DNA from: Comamonadaceae bacterium PBBC2
GTDB taxonomy: Bacteria; Pseudomonadota; Gammaproteobacteria; Burkholderiales; Burkholderiaceae_C
Reading direction: 5' to 3'
NCBI GenBank assembly: GCA_002255935.1
Contig: NKIO01000002.1
Location: forward strand, 1-64,000
DNA length: 64,000 bases
Positions 36,480-44,501 of this stretch are shown in pieces. A program made the translations under genes and the position numbers. Under the pieces are notes generated by a model. It was given only the letters and a program-made list of their open reading frames with translations. It searched no databases and was not told the DNA's origin. Within the stretch, counting starts at the first letter, position 1. Every line of letters starts with the position of its first letter.

Positions 36480-37898
36480 ATGCAAGCAAGCGATATCGGC
36501 CTGGTTGGCCTGGTTGGCCTGGGCGTGATGGGTGAAAACCTGGCCCTGAATCTGGAGCGCAACGGCTTTGCCGTCAGCGGCTTTGATCTGGACGCGGCGC
36601 GGCGTCAAAGTTTTGCCCAGCGCACCCAGGGCCTCAAGGCCCACACTGCCGAGTCATTGGCCCAGCTGGTGGCCAGCCTGCAGGTGCCGCGCCGTGTGTG
36701 GCTGATGGTGCCCGCAGGCGCGCCGGTGGACGCCGTGCTGGCCGAGCTGCGCCCCCTGCTGGCGGCGGGCGATGTGGTCATCGACGGCGGCAACACCTTG
36801 TTCACCGACACCCAGCGGCGCATGGCGGCGCTGGAAGGCTCGGGCATCTTGTATGTGGGCGCCGGTGTGAGCGGCGGCGAAGAAGGCGCCCTGCGCGGCC
36901 CGGCGCTCATGCCCGGCGGCTCGCCCGAGGCCTGGCCGCTTGTGAAACCCCTCTTGCAAGCCATCGCCGCCAAGGCCGACGACGGCCAGCCCTGCTGCGA
37001 CTGGATGGGCCACGGCGGTGCCGGTCACTTTGTGAAGATGGTGCACAACGGCATCGAATACGCCGACATGCAAATGATCTGCGAAGCCTATTTCTTGATG
37101 CAGCAATGCCTGGGCATGAGCGCGGCCGAAATGAGCCCGGTCTTTGCGCACTGGAACGAAGGCGAGCTGGGCAGCTACCTGATCGGCATCACCGCCGACA
37201 TCTTGAAGCAAACCGACCCCGAGACCGGCGACGCTTTGGTCAACGTGATCTTGGACACCGCCGAGCAAAAAGGCACCGGCAAATGGACCAGCCAGATCGC
37301 GCTGGACATGGGCGTGACCGCGCCCACGATTGCCGACGCGGTGTTTGCCCGCACCGTGAGCGCCATCCAGCCCGAGCGCGTGGCTGCGTCCCAAATTTTG
37401 AAAGGCCCTGTGGCCAAGGTGGCGGGCGAGCGCACTGCCGTGCTGCCCAAAATCCAACGCGCTTTGCTGGCCGCCAAGCTGTGCGCCTATGCGCAAGGCT
37501 TTGCGCTGCTCAAAGCCGCTGACCGCGAACACCATTGGGCACTGCCCATGGCCAAGGTGGCCTCGGTCTGGCGTGCGGGCTGCATCATCCGCGCCCACCT
37601 GCTGGAAGACATGCGCCGCGCTTTTGCCGCGAACAACGATTTGCGCAACCTGCTGGTGGACAGCCACTTTGCCAGCGTGATGGCCGACTGCGAGCAAGAC
37701 CTGCGCGAAGTGGTGGCCATGGCCGCGCTGAGCGGCGTGGCCGTGCCCGCCTTCATGAGTGCCCTGGCCTACTACGACGCCTACCGATCCGCCCGCCTGC
37801 CCGCCAACTTGCTGCAAGCGCAGCGCGACTACTTTGGCGCACACACCTACCAGCGCACCGACAAGCCCGGCAAGTTCCACACCCGCTGGGGCAGTTGA
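36480..37898 (+). CDS. gnd: 6-phosphogluconate dehydrogenase, decarboxylating
   Basis: 472 residues from ATG 36480; the upstream extension to 36354 crosses the regulatory region. Motifs: NADP fold GLGVMGENLALNLERNG, VWLMVPAG, DGGNTLFTDT, GAGVSGGEEGALRGPALMPGG, the catalytic GHGGAGHFVKMVHNGIEY and the C-terminal DYFGAHTYQRTD. It oxidises 6-phosphogluconate to ribulose-5-phosphate and CO2 with NADP+. The dinucleotide loop reads IGLVGLVGLGVMG, three residues longer than usual (IGLVGLGVMG), because a 9-bp unit is repeated in tandem near 36500. Confidence 0.95.
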   Translation: MQASDIGLVGLVGLGVMGENLALNLERNGFAVSGFDLDAARRQSFAQRTQGLKAHTAESLAQLVASLQVPRRVWLMVPAGAPVDAVLAELRPLLAAGDVVIDGGNTLFTDTQRRMAALEGSGILYVGAGVSGGEEGALRGPALMPGGSPEAWPLVKPLLQAIAAKADDGQPCCDWMGHGGAGHFVKMVHNGIEYADMQMICEAYFLMQQCLGMSAAEMSPVFAHWNEGELGSYLIGITADILKQTDPETGDALVNVILDTAEQKGTGKWTSQIALDMGVTAPTIADAVFARTVSAIQPERVAASQILKGPVAKVAGERTAVLPKIQRALLAAKLCAYAQGFALLKAADREHHWALPMAKVASVWRAGCIIRAHLLEDMRRAFAANNDLRNLLVDSHFASVMADCEQDLREVVAMAALSGVAVPAFMSALAYYDAYRSARLPANLLQAQRDYFGAHTYQRTDKPGKFHTRWGS

Positions 37899-37940
37899 GG
37901 ACCTCAACCGGCTGATACAGCACTGCTGATCATTGGTTTT

Positions 37941-38015
37941 GTAGGTCGGCAGCTTCAGCTCCGACAGGTGTCCACACCGAAGCCTGAGACGTCGGCGCTA
38001 AAGCGACCGACCTAC
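37941..38015. repeat. Dispersed inverted repeat, copy A (GTAGGTCGG...CCGACCTAC)
   Basis: 75 bp bounded by GTAGGTCGG and its exact complement CCGACCTAC; inner arms GCTTCAGCTCCGAC and GTCGGCGCTAAAGC pair partly. It lies between the convergent 3' ends of gnd and the acyl-CoA synthetase gene. Related copies are at 42456 and 46360. Confidence 0.85.
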
Positions 38016-38082
38016 GGGATCACAGGCCAAAAATTCAAACGTCAACGGGCCGAATCAATAAAGGCCCCAGACTGGCGTCAAC

Positions 38083-39642
38083 TCAGGCGTATCGCACCCG
38101 CAGATCCCGCTTGAGCAATTTGCCGCTCGGGTTCTTGGGCAGTGCGTCGGTGAACACCACGCGCTTGGGGCACTTGAAGCCGGCCATGTGCTGGGCGCAA
38201 TGCGCCATCACCGCCGCCTCGTGCAGCGCCTGCCCGGCCTTGACCACGATCACCGCCGTCACGGCCTCGACCCACTTGGGGTCGGGCAATCCAATCACGG
38301 CGACTTCGCTCACTTGCGGCAGGCGGTAGATCATCTCTTCCACCTCGCGGCTGGCCACGTTTTCGCCGCCGGACTTGATCATGTCCTTCTTGCGGTCCAC
38401 CACGGTGATGTAGCCCTCTTCGTCGATGATGCCGAGGTCTCCGCTGTGGAACCAGTCGCCCTCAAAGGAGGCCTTGGTGCGCTCGTCGTCATGGAAGTAG
38501 CCCAGCATCAAATGCGGCGAGCGGTGCACGATCTCGCCCACCTCGCCCACGGCCACGTCTTGCATGTCGTCGTTGACCACGCGGGTCTCGACATTGCGCA
38601 CCGCCTTGCCGCAGGAGCCGGGTTTGCGCAGTTGGTCGTCGGGGCCAAGCATGGTGGCCAAGGGCGCAATTTCGGTCTGGCCGTACAGGTTCCACAAGCG
38701 CACTTTGGGCAGACGCGCGGCCAGCTCTTTGAGCACCTCGACCGGCATGATGGACGCGCCGTAATAGCCCTTGGCCAATTTGGAAAGCTTGTCGGCATCG
38801 AGCAACGGCGAGCGCAGCAGCGCGATCCACACCGTGGGTGGCGCAAAGAAGCTGGTGATGCCAAACTTTTCGAGCATGGGCAGCAGGTTGTCGGGCGTCG
38901 GCTTGGACGTGATCACGTTGGTGCTGCCCATGTAAATGGCCGGGCCAAAGAACACATCGAGTTGAGCGCAGTGGTACAGCGGCAGCGCGTGCAGGGCCAC
39001 ATCGGCCTCGGCAATTTCGGCGTCGATCACGCAGCTGACGTATTGCCACAGCACCGCATCGTGCGTGAGCTGCGCGCCTTTGGGCGAAGACTCGGTACCG
39101 CTGGTGTAGACGATCTGCGCCACGTCGTAGCTGCCCAGCTGCACATCGGGCAACGCATCGGTGCAGGCGGCCAACGTGTCAAAGCTGTGCATGCCCGCCA
39201 CGGGCTGGCTCGGGTCTTCGGAGGGCAGCCAGATGAATTGCTCAACTTTTGTGTCGAGCTTGCTGGCGGCCTGCGCCAGCTCGGCCAGGCCACTGTCGGT
39301 GGCCAGGGTCTTGGCGCCCGCGTGGCGCAAGATGTAGGCCACCTCTTCGGCCTTGAGCATGAAGTTGATCGGCACCATGACCGCACCCCGACGGGCCAAG
39401 GCGAAACGCAAGGCGCCAAAACCGTGCGAATTGCGGGCCAGCACCGCCACCTTGTCGCCCTCGGCCACGCCGATGCTGGCCAGGCCTGCGGCCAGGCGGC
39501 TCACCAGCGCATCGAACTCGGCATAGGTCCAGGTGGTGGCGCCACACACGATGCCGGTTTTGTGAGGCAGGCGGATCGCCGTGCGGCGCAGGGCATCGGC
39601 AATGGTCTGGCGGCGAACAGCGGGGTGGATGTTGTGGGACAT
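38083..39642 (-). CDS. AMP-dependent acyl-CoA synthetase/ligase
   Basis: 519 residues of the ANL superfamily. P-loop YTSGTESSPKGAQLTHDA (with TSGTESxPKG in place of TSGTTGxPKG), core WNLYGQTEIAPLATML, hinge FHSGDLGIIDEEGYITVVDRKKDMIKSGGENVASREVEEMI, and the catalytic Lys near NPSGKLLKRDLR. It would make an acyl-CoA from a medium/long-chain or branched acid. Acid specificity cannot be read. It faces gnd tail to tail and is divergent from the DUF2889 gene. Confidence 0.88.
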   Translation of the reverse strand: MSHNIHPAVRRQTIADALRRTAIRLPHKTGIVCGATTWTYAEFDALVSRLAAGLASIGVAEGDKVAVLARNSHGFGALRFALARRGAVMVPINFMLKAEEVAYILRHAGAKTLATDSGLAELAQAASKLDTKVEQFIWLPSEDPSQPVAGMHSFDTLAACTDALPDVQLGSYDVAQIVYTSGTESSPKGAQLTHDAVLWQYVSCVIDAEIAEADVALHALPLYHCAQLDVFFGPAIYMGSTNVITSKPTPDNLLPMLEKFGITSFFAPPTVWIALLRSPLLDADKLSKLAKGYYGASIMPVEVLKELAARLPKVRLWNLYGQTEIAPLATMLGPDDQLRKPGSCGKAVRNVETRVVNDDMQDVAVGEVGEIVHRSPHLMLGYFHDDERTKASFEGDWFHSGDLGIIDEEGYITVVDRKKDMIKSGGENVASREVEEMIYRLPQVSEVAVIGLPDPKWVEAVTAVIVVKAGQALHEAAVMAHCAQHMAGFKCPKRVVFTDALPKNPSGKLLKRDLRVRYA

Positions 39643-39663
39643 GGTGCGGGCTCCTGCATCGAT

Positions 39664-40278
39664 ATGATCGGAAGATTGAACACCAGACCCGCGAGAATTC
39701 CATTGGCACTACCCCCAGCATCCCCCCGAAAACTGTCACATACGCGCACCGTGGTTTACAACGGTTATGACCGCGAAGACGGCCTGTGGGACATCGAAGC
39801 CGAACTGACCGACGTGAAAACCTTTGGCTTCAGCGTGCCCAACGAGCGTCCCTTCCCGGCCAATGAGCCGATCCACGGCTTGAAGATCCGCGTCACGCTG
39901 AACAACAAAATGGTCATCCAGGACATCGTCACCGCCATGGACGACATTCCCCACCCCGAATGCGCGGGCGCACCGCACGGCATGCACAAACTGATCGGCC
40001 AAACCATGGGCCCGGGCTGGCGCAAAGTCATCAACGAACACGTGGGCGGCACCGAAGGCTGCACCCACCTGCGAGAACTTTTGTTCAACATGGCGACCGC
40101 CGCCTACCAAACCCTGCCCGCAGGCCAATGGCACCGCCGCGAACAAGCCGGCCAGCCCCAACCCGAAATCACCAAACCGCCCTACCACCTGGGCCAATGC
40201 CACAGCTGGGCCTATGACAGCCCGACGGTGCAAAGGGCTTATCCGATGTTTTTCAAGCCGAAGGTGGTTGGGGAATGA
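39664..40278 (+). CDS. DUF2889 domain protein
   Basis: About 204 residues from ATG 39664; relatives usually begin near the LPPASPRKLSHTRTV segment, so a TTG at 39703 may be the real start. Recognisable family features: HTRTVVYNGYDREDGLWDIEAELTD, CAGAPHGMHKLIGQTMGPGWRK, GGTEGCTHLRELLF and LGQCHSWAYDSP. Conserved His and Cys residues (GCTH, QCHSW) could bind metal. Biochemical function is unknown; in beta-proteobacteria it often neighbours acyl-CoA ligase or aromatic degradation genes, as here. Confidence 0.82.
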   Translation: MIGRLNTRPARIPLALPPASPRKLSHTRTVVYNGYDREDGLWDIEAELTDVKTFGFSVPNERPFPANEPIHGLKIRVTLNNKMVIQDIVTAMDDIPHPECAGAPHGMHKLIGQTMGPGWRKVINEHVGGTEGCTHLRELLFNMATAAYQTLPAGQWHRREQAGQPQPEITKPPYHLGQCHSWAYDSPTVQRAYPMFFKPKVVGE

Positions 40279-40284
40279 CGTGAG

Positions 40285-40296
40285 TTGCATTTGCAA
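40285..40296. promoter_or_regulatory. Inverted repeat at toxin-antitoxin promoter
   Basis: TTGCA-tt-TGCAA, 13 bp before the antitoxin ATG at 40309 and directly upstream of a TACAAT -10-like element (40297-40302). It is a plausible autorepression site for the antitoxin. Confidence 0.4.
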
Positions 40297-40308
40297 TACA
40301 ATTTATCC

Positions 40309-40590
40309 ATGAAAAGTGCCACCATTCCTCCCATCCGAGTGGCCCCAGCGTTCAGGGGCGAAATCGAGAGCGTCCTTGAACAGGGCGAGTCGCTTTCTGA
40401 ATTCGTTGAAAACGCGGTGCGTCAAAGCGTTCTGAAGCGGCAAAATCAAACCGAGTTTGTGCGCCGTGGCATGGCCGCCATTGAAGAAACACAGCGCTTG
40501 GGCAACGGCATTGACGCAGATAAGGTCTTGTCCCAAATTGATGCCAAACTGGCCGCAGCACGCAAGACCCTCGCACAACGCAAACCATGA
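40309..40590 (+). CDS. Antitoxin-like protein (YlcI/YnfO or ParD type)
   Basis: 93 residues from ATG 40309; an earlier in-frame start at 40285 overlaps the promoter. The front part, IPPIRVAPAFRGEIESVLEQGESLSEFVENAVRQSVLKRQ, looks like a ribbon-helix-helix DNA-binding module, and the tail is helical and charged as in toxin-neutralising domains. It overlaps the toxin gene by 4 bp (ATGA). Family call is by pattern and partner. Confidence 0.78.
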   Translation: MKSATIPPIRVAPAFRGEIESVLEQGESLSEFVENAVRQSVLKRQNQTEFVRRGMAAIEETQRLGNGIDADKVLSQIDAKLAAARKTLAQRKP

Positions 40591-40904
40591 ACTTCACAGT
40601 TCGGTTCAGCACAGCTGCCAACGAAGACTTGCAGCGGATTTTTGATTTCCTGATCCAGCGTGAACTCGACAGTCCAACAGGGGATCTGGAAATTCCAGAA
40701 AAAGCGCGCCATGCCATTCATGCTGGCATCGGCCTGTTGCGCACATCGCCGTTCGCATGCCGCAAAGTCGGTGACAGCCCTTTCACACGCGAATTGATCA
40801 TCGCATTTGGCAGCACAGGCTATGTGGCGCTCTTTGAAATCGTCAACGACACCACCGTCATTGTCGGTGCCATTCGCCACCAGCGCGAAGACGACTACCA
40901 CTGA
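40587..40904 (+). CDS. RelE/ParE-family toxin
   Basis: 105 residues. ParE-like layout: VRFSTAANEDLQRIFDFLIQ helix, SPFACRKVGDSPFTRELIIAFGSTGYVALFEI strands and the C-terminal VIVGAIRHQREDDYH, which matches the IRHqREd ending of ParE toxins. ParE members poison DNA gyrase, while RelE members cut mRNA. The ParE end is favoured. Type II pair with the preceding gene. Confidence 0.88.
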   Translation: MNFTVRFSTAANEDLQRIFDFLIQRELDSPTGDLEIPEKARHAIHAGIGLLRTSPFACRKVGDSPFTRELIIAFGSTGYVALFEIVNDTTVIVGAIRHQREDDYH

Positions 40905-40993
40905 GCCGTTCATCAAGGCCATGCTGCCCCTGCGATAATCCCACCTCTCCAGCGCCCCAAGCGCTTCCCCCCAACAGCCTCTGGATCTACACC

Positions 40994-41080
40994 ATGAACC
41001 GCTGCACTCTGGCCCTTCGCGGGCGTGCTTTGCTTTGTCTTGACTTCATCACCTCCCTTGAATCCGTGGAGGCCGCATGA
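40994..41080 (+). CDS. 28-residue upstream ORF overlapping miaB start
   Basis: ATG 40994 to TGA 41080 encodes [20 protein letters not shown] plus eight residues (SLESVEAA), and its TGA overlaps the miaB ATG (ATGA). The 4-bp overlap is the signature of translational coupling. It carries its own in-frame start, but no strong ribosome-binding site is evident before it, while GTGGAGG at 41067-41073 serves miaB. No known peptide recognised. It could be a coupling leader or chance. Confidence 0.35.
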   Translation: MNRCTLALRGRALLCLDFITSLESVEAA

Positions 41081-42414
41081 GCAAGAAAGTCTTCATCAAA
41101 ACCTTTGGCTGCCAAATGAACGAGTACGACTCGGACAAGATGGCCGATGTGCTGGGCGCGGCCCAGGGCTATGAGCCCACACAAGACGTGGACGAGGCCG
41201 ATTTGATTTTGTTCAACACCTGCTCGGTGCGCGAGAAGGCGCAAGAAAAAGTGTTCAGCGACTTGGGCCGGGTGCAACACCTCAAAGCCAAAGGCGTGCT
41301 GATTGGCGTGGGCGGTTGCGTGGCCAGCCAGGAAGGTGCCGAGATCATCAAGCGTGCGCCTTATGTGGACGTGGTGTTTGGCCCGCAGACCCTGCACCGC
41401 CTGCCCGAGATGCTGGCCGAGCGCGAGCGCAAGCAGCGCCCACAGGTGGACATCAGCTTCCCCGAGATTGAAAAATTCGACCACCTGCCGCCCGCCAAGG
41501 TGGAGGGTGCCACCGCCTTTGTGTCGATCATGGAAGGCTGCAGCAAATACTGCAGCTATTGCGTGGTGCCCTACACCCGTGGCGAAGAGGTCTCTCGCCC
41601 GTTTGACGATGTGCTGGTCGAGGTGGCCGGCCTGGCCGCGCAGGGCGTGAAAGAGATCACCCTGCTGGGCCAGAACGTGAACGCGTACCGGGGCAAGATG
41701 GGCGGCACCGCAGACATTGCCGACTTTGCGCTGCTGCTGGAGTACGTGGCCGACATGCCGGGCATCGAGCGCATCCGTTACGTGACCAGCCACCCCAACG
41801 AGTTCACCCAGCGCCTGATCGACGCCTACGAAAAGATTCCCAAACTGGTGAGCCACTTGCACCTGCCGGTGCAGCACGGTTCGGACCGCATCTTGATGGC
41901 CATGAAGCGTGGGTACACCGCCATGGAATACAAGAGCACGATCCGCAAGCTGCGGGCGATCCGCCCCGATATGTCGCTCAGCAGCGATTTCATCGTGGGC
42001 TTCCCCGGCGAGACCGAGGACGACTTCAACAAGATGATGAAGCTGATCACCGATGTGGGTTTTGACACGAGTTTCAGCTTCATCTTCAGCCCCCGCCCCG
42101 GCACGCCTGCGGCCAACCTGCACGACGACACGCCGCACGAAGTGAAGCTGCGCCGCCTGCACCACCTGCAAGCGACCATCGAAGAAAACGTGCAGCGCAT
42201 AGGCGAGAGCCGCGTGGGCACGGTGCAGCGCATTTTGGTGGAGCGCCCTTCGCGCAAGGACGCCACCGAACTGGCCGGCCGCACCGAGTGCAACCGGGTG
42301 GTCAACTTCCCCGGCGGCCCCAACATGGACCGCCTGATTGGTCAGATGGCCGATGTGCGCATCACCCAAGGCCTGTCGCATTCGCTGCGCGGTGAATTGG
42401 TGATTCGGGATTGA
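41077..42414 (+). CDS. miaB: tRNA-2-methylthio-N6-dimethylallyladenosine synthase
   Basis: 445 residues. N-terminal cluster cysteines Cys12, Cys49 and Cys81; radical-SAM cluster Cys155, Cys159 and Cys162 (CSKYCSYC); [10 protein letters not shown]-type segment [13 protein letters not shown]-terminal TRAM domain around residues 375-440. It methylthiolates A37 of tRNAs reading UNN codons, using two [4Fe-4S] clusters and SAM. A good ribosome-binding site, GGAGG, lies just upstream. The 3' end converges with a repeat element and the cyclotransferase-like gene. Confidence 0.96.
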   Translation: MSKKVFIKTFGCQMNEYDSDKMADVLGAAQGYEPTQDVDEADLILFNTCSVREKAQEKVFSDLGRVQHLKAKGVLIGVGGCVASQEGAEIIKRAPYVDVVFGPQTLHRLPEMLAERERKQRPQVDISFPEIEKFDHLPPAKVEGATAFVSIMEGCSKYCSYCVVPYTRGEEVSRPFDDVLVEVAGLAAQGVKEITLLGQNVNAYRGKMGGTADIADFALLLEYVADMPGIERIRYVTSHPNEFTQRLIDAYEKIPKLVSHLHLPVQHGSDRILMAMKRGYTAMEYKSTIRKLRAIRPDMSLSSDFIVGFPGETEDDFNKMMKLITDVGFDTSFSFIFSPRPGTPAANLHDDTPHEVKLRRLHHLQATIEENVQRIGESRVGTVQRILVERPSRKDATELAGRTECNRVVNFPGGPNMDRLIGQMADVRITQGLSHSLRGELVIRD

Positions 42415-42455
42415 GGCCAACCGACTGCCGGGACTGATGAAACGACCTGCGTTTT

Positions 42456-42525
42456 GTAGGTCGGTGGCTTCAGCCCCGACACAGCACACCGCAAAAGCAT
42501 GTCGGGGCTGAAGCCGCCGACCTAC
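42456..42525. repeat. Dispersed inverted repeat, copy B (near-perfect hairpin)
   Basis: 70 bp. The left arm GTAGGTCGG-TGGCTTCAGCCCCGACA (42456-42481) pairs almost perfectly with the right arm TGTCGGGGCTGAAGCCGCCGACCTAC across an 18-nt loop, with a single mismatch in 26 bp. It is placed between convergent miaB and the cyclotransferase-like gene and could double as a bidirectional terminator, though no T-run follows. Confidence 0.9.
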
Positions 42526-42531
42526 AAGGGA

Positions 42532-42927
42532 TCAGGACTCTCGCCCGACTTCGCGGATGTAGCGGCGGTAGTCGCCATGGGGGATGGCTGTACAGCCTTG
42601 CGCCGCTTGGTTGTACACATAGGTCTGCACTTGCTGGCCTTGCAAAGGGCCGCCGCACACCGTCACCACTTCGCGCCAGTATTGCGATGCGGCGCGGTTG
42701 CCGGGCACCATGTCTTCCACCGCGTCCAACCGGGCCAGGTGCGCGTCGTCGACTTCATACACCTCGCCAGTGACTTGGCCCTCGCCGTGCAGCAGGCCGG
42801 GGTAGCGCCCCAGATCGACCAAGCGGCCCAGCACCTGGGCTGCGCCCAAAAATCGGGCACCGTGCATTTGGGCCTCGAGGCGCAAGCCGGGCATCAAGGT
42901 GCCGTAGATGAATAGAGCGTGTTGCAT
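42532..42927 (-). CDS. Gamma-glutamylcyclotransferase-like (AIG2/YtfP) protein
   Basis: 131 residues with the BtrG/GGCT fold: start FIYGTLMPGLRLEAQM gives the YGTLxxG substrate loop; LDAVEDMVPG carries the probable catalytic Glu; ending TYVYNQAAQG...YRRYI. These proteins cleave gamma-glutamyl amines or peptides to 5-oxoproline, or act in related maturation steps. It is divergent from the Rieske/glutamine-synthetase-like operon, which is notable since that operon may make a gamma-glutamyl amide. Confidence 0.82.
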   Translation of the reverse strand: MQHALFIYGTLMPGLRLEAQMHGARFLGAAQVLGRLVDLGRYPGLLHGEGQVTGEVYEVDDAHLARLDAVEDMVPGNRAASQYWREVVTVCGGPLQGQQVQTYVYNQAAQGCTAIPHGDYRRYIREVGRES

Positions 42928-43109
42928 GGGGCAGATTTTGCTTCAAGGCGCATGCAATGGTTTTTTCAAAATTGACCCGCATCAAACTCTGCGCAGCCTG
43001 TCGCCTGTGGACATCCGTCGCCAAGCCTGCGGTTTAAACTGATTGGTAAGTCAGCCGCGTGCGCCGCTCGGGCGCAGGCGATCAGACATCAGACCGTCCA
43101 GAGGCGCCC

Positions 43110-44501
43110 ATGAAAGCAGAACAAAACGAACTCATCACCCGCATCGGGCCAGGCACGCCTTGCGGCGCGGTGATGCGCCACTACTGGCAGCCCGTGGCGC
43201 TGGTGGACGAGTTCAACCCCGCACTCGATCCGCGCATGGCGATTCGCCCCGTCAAAGCCATGCGCATTTTGGGGCAAGACTTGGTGCTGTTTCGCAACGC
43301 GCTGGGCGACTATGGCTTGCTCGACCGCGACTGCCCGCACCGGGGCGCGGACCTGGCCTATGGCCGTAACGAAGGCGATGGCCTGCGCTGCCCTTTTCAT
43401 GGATGGAAGTTCGATGTGACGGGTCAGTGCATCGAAACGCCTGCCGAGCCCACCGGCAGCACGCTGTGCAAGCGCGTGCGCCAACGCAGCTACCCGATCA
43501 TCGAGCGCAGCGGCATATTGTTTGGCTGGTTTGGCCCCGAAGGCCAGACCCCGCCGCCGCTGCCGGGCATCGACGCTTTCAGCGCCCCGGCCACGCACAC
43601 CTTTGCCTTCAAAGGGCTGTGGCATTGCAACTGGCTGCAGGCCTTTGAGGTGGGCATTGACCCGGCGCACGCTTCGTACCTGCACCGCTTCTTCAATGAC
43701 GAGTCGCTGGAAGGCAGCTATGGTCGCCAGTTTCGCGGCGCGAGCGCGGGCGATGTGCAAGGCGAGCGCTGGCCCATGACGCGGGTGATGCGCGAACTGG
43801 ACCAGCCCGAAATTTCGTTCGAGCCCACCGATGCGGGCATGCGATTGACGGCCCTGCGCCCGATCAACGAGGCGCTGACGCATGTGCGCGTGACGAATGC
43901 GCTGTTCCCGCACACCTTTGTGATTCCGCTGTCCGAGACCATGACCATCACGCAGATGCATGTGCCGGTGGACGACACACACACCTATTGGTATTCGGTG
44001 TTCACCAGCTTTGACGGCCCGGTGGACAAAGAAGCCATGCGCAACCAGCGCCTACCCTCGGTCACGCTGCCCGACTACATCCCTAAAGCGGGCAAGCACA
44101 ACCACTGGGGCTTTAACCCCGAAGAGCAAGTTTCGCGCACCTACTTGGGCATGGGCGAAGACGACATCAATGTGCACGACCAGTGGGCCTGCGAGAGCAT
44201 GGGCGCCATCCAGGACCGCACCCGCGAACACTTAGGCACCAGCGACAAGGTGATCATGGCGAACCGGCGCACACTGCTCAAAGCCATCGAGACGGTGCAA
44301 GCCGGTGGCCTGCCACCCGGCTTTGCGCAAGCGGCTGTGGCCAGCCAGCGCATCGGCCCCGACACGGTGGACGGCATCGCCCCCAGTGATCAGTGGCCGC
44401 AGTGGTGGCGTGAGGCTTGTGATGCCAAGCGCAGCGGCGCACCGTGGGACGCGGCACTGCCTGAGCATGTGGCGACGCCAGCCGACACGAGCGCGGCATG
44501 A
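43110..44501 (+). CDS. Rieske non-haem iron oxygenase, large (alpha) subunit
   Basis: 463 residues from ATG 43110. Rieske ligands Cys75-x-His77 (CPHRGADL) and Cys94-x2-His97 (CPFHGWKF); mononuclear iron site Asp184-x2-His187-x4-His192 in EVGIDPAHASYLHRF. The pattern RHYWQPVALVDEF near the start marks the phthalate-4,5-dioxygenase type (alpha-only oxygenase). It hydroxylates or dealkylates a substrate using electrons from a reductase and, probably, the ferredoxin encoded two genes on. Its stop overlaps the next start (ATGA). No beta subunit and no reductase gene are nearby. Confidence 0.92.
   Translation: MKAEQNELITRIGPGTPCGAVMRHYWQPVALVDEFNPALDPRMAIRPVKAMRILGQDLVLFRNALGDYGLLDRDCPHRGADLAYGRNEGDGLRCPFHGWKFDVTGQCIETPAEPTGSTLCKRVRQRSYPIIERSGILFGWFGPEGQTPPPLPGIDAFSAPATHTFAFKGLWHCNWLQAFEVGIDPAHASYLHRFFNDESLEGSYGRQFRGASAGDVQGERWPMTRVMRELDQPEISFEPTDAGMRLTALRPINEALTHVRVTNALFPHTFVIPLSETMTITQMHVPVDDTHTYWYSVFTSFDGPVDKEAMRNQRLPSVTLPDYIPKAGKHNHWGFNPEEQVSRTYLGMGEDDINVHDQWACESMGAIQDRTREHLGTSDKVIMANRRTLLKAIETVQAGGLPPGFAQAAVASQRIGPDTVDGIAPSDQWPQWWREACDAKRSGAPWDAALPEHVATPADTSAA

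Noticed and set aside
38188-39660. Long plus-strand open frame antisense to the acyl-CoA synthetase that runs into the DUF2889 gene
   Set aside because: Only the part after about 39664 resembles a real family; the rest is the complement of a well-supported gene.
40987-42489. 500-codon minus-strand frame opposite miaB
   Set aside because: Shadow of miaB with low-complexity His/Val/Gln composition.
42970-43060. Promoter/operator (TTGACC, CTGATTGGTAAGTCAG) for the Rieske operon
   Set aside because: No matching -10 at proper spacing and only a partial inverted repeat; too weak to list as a feature.
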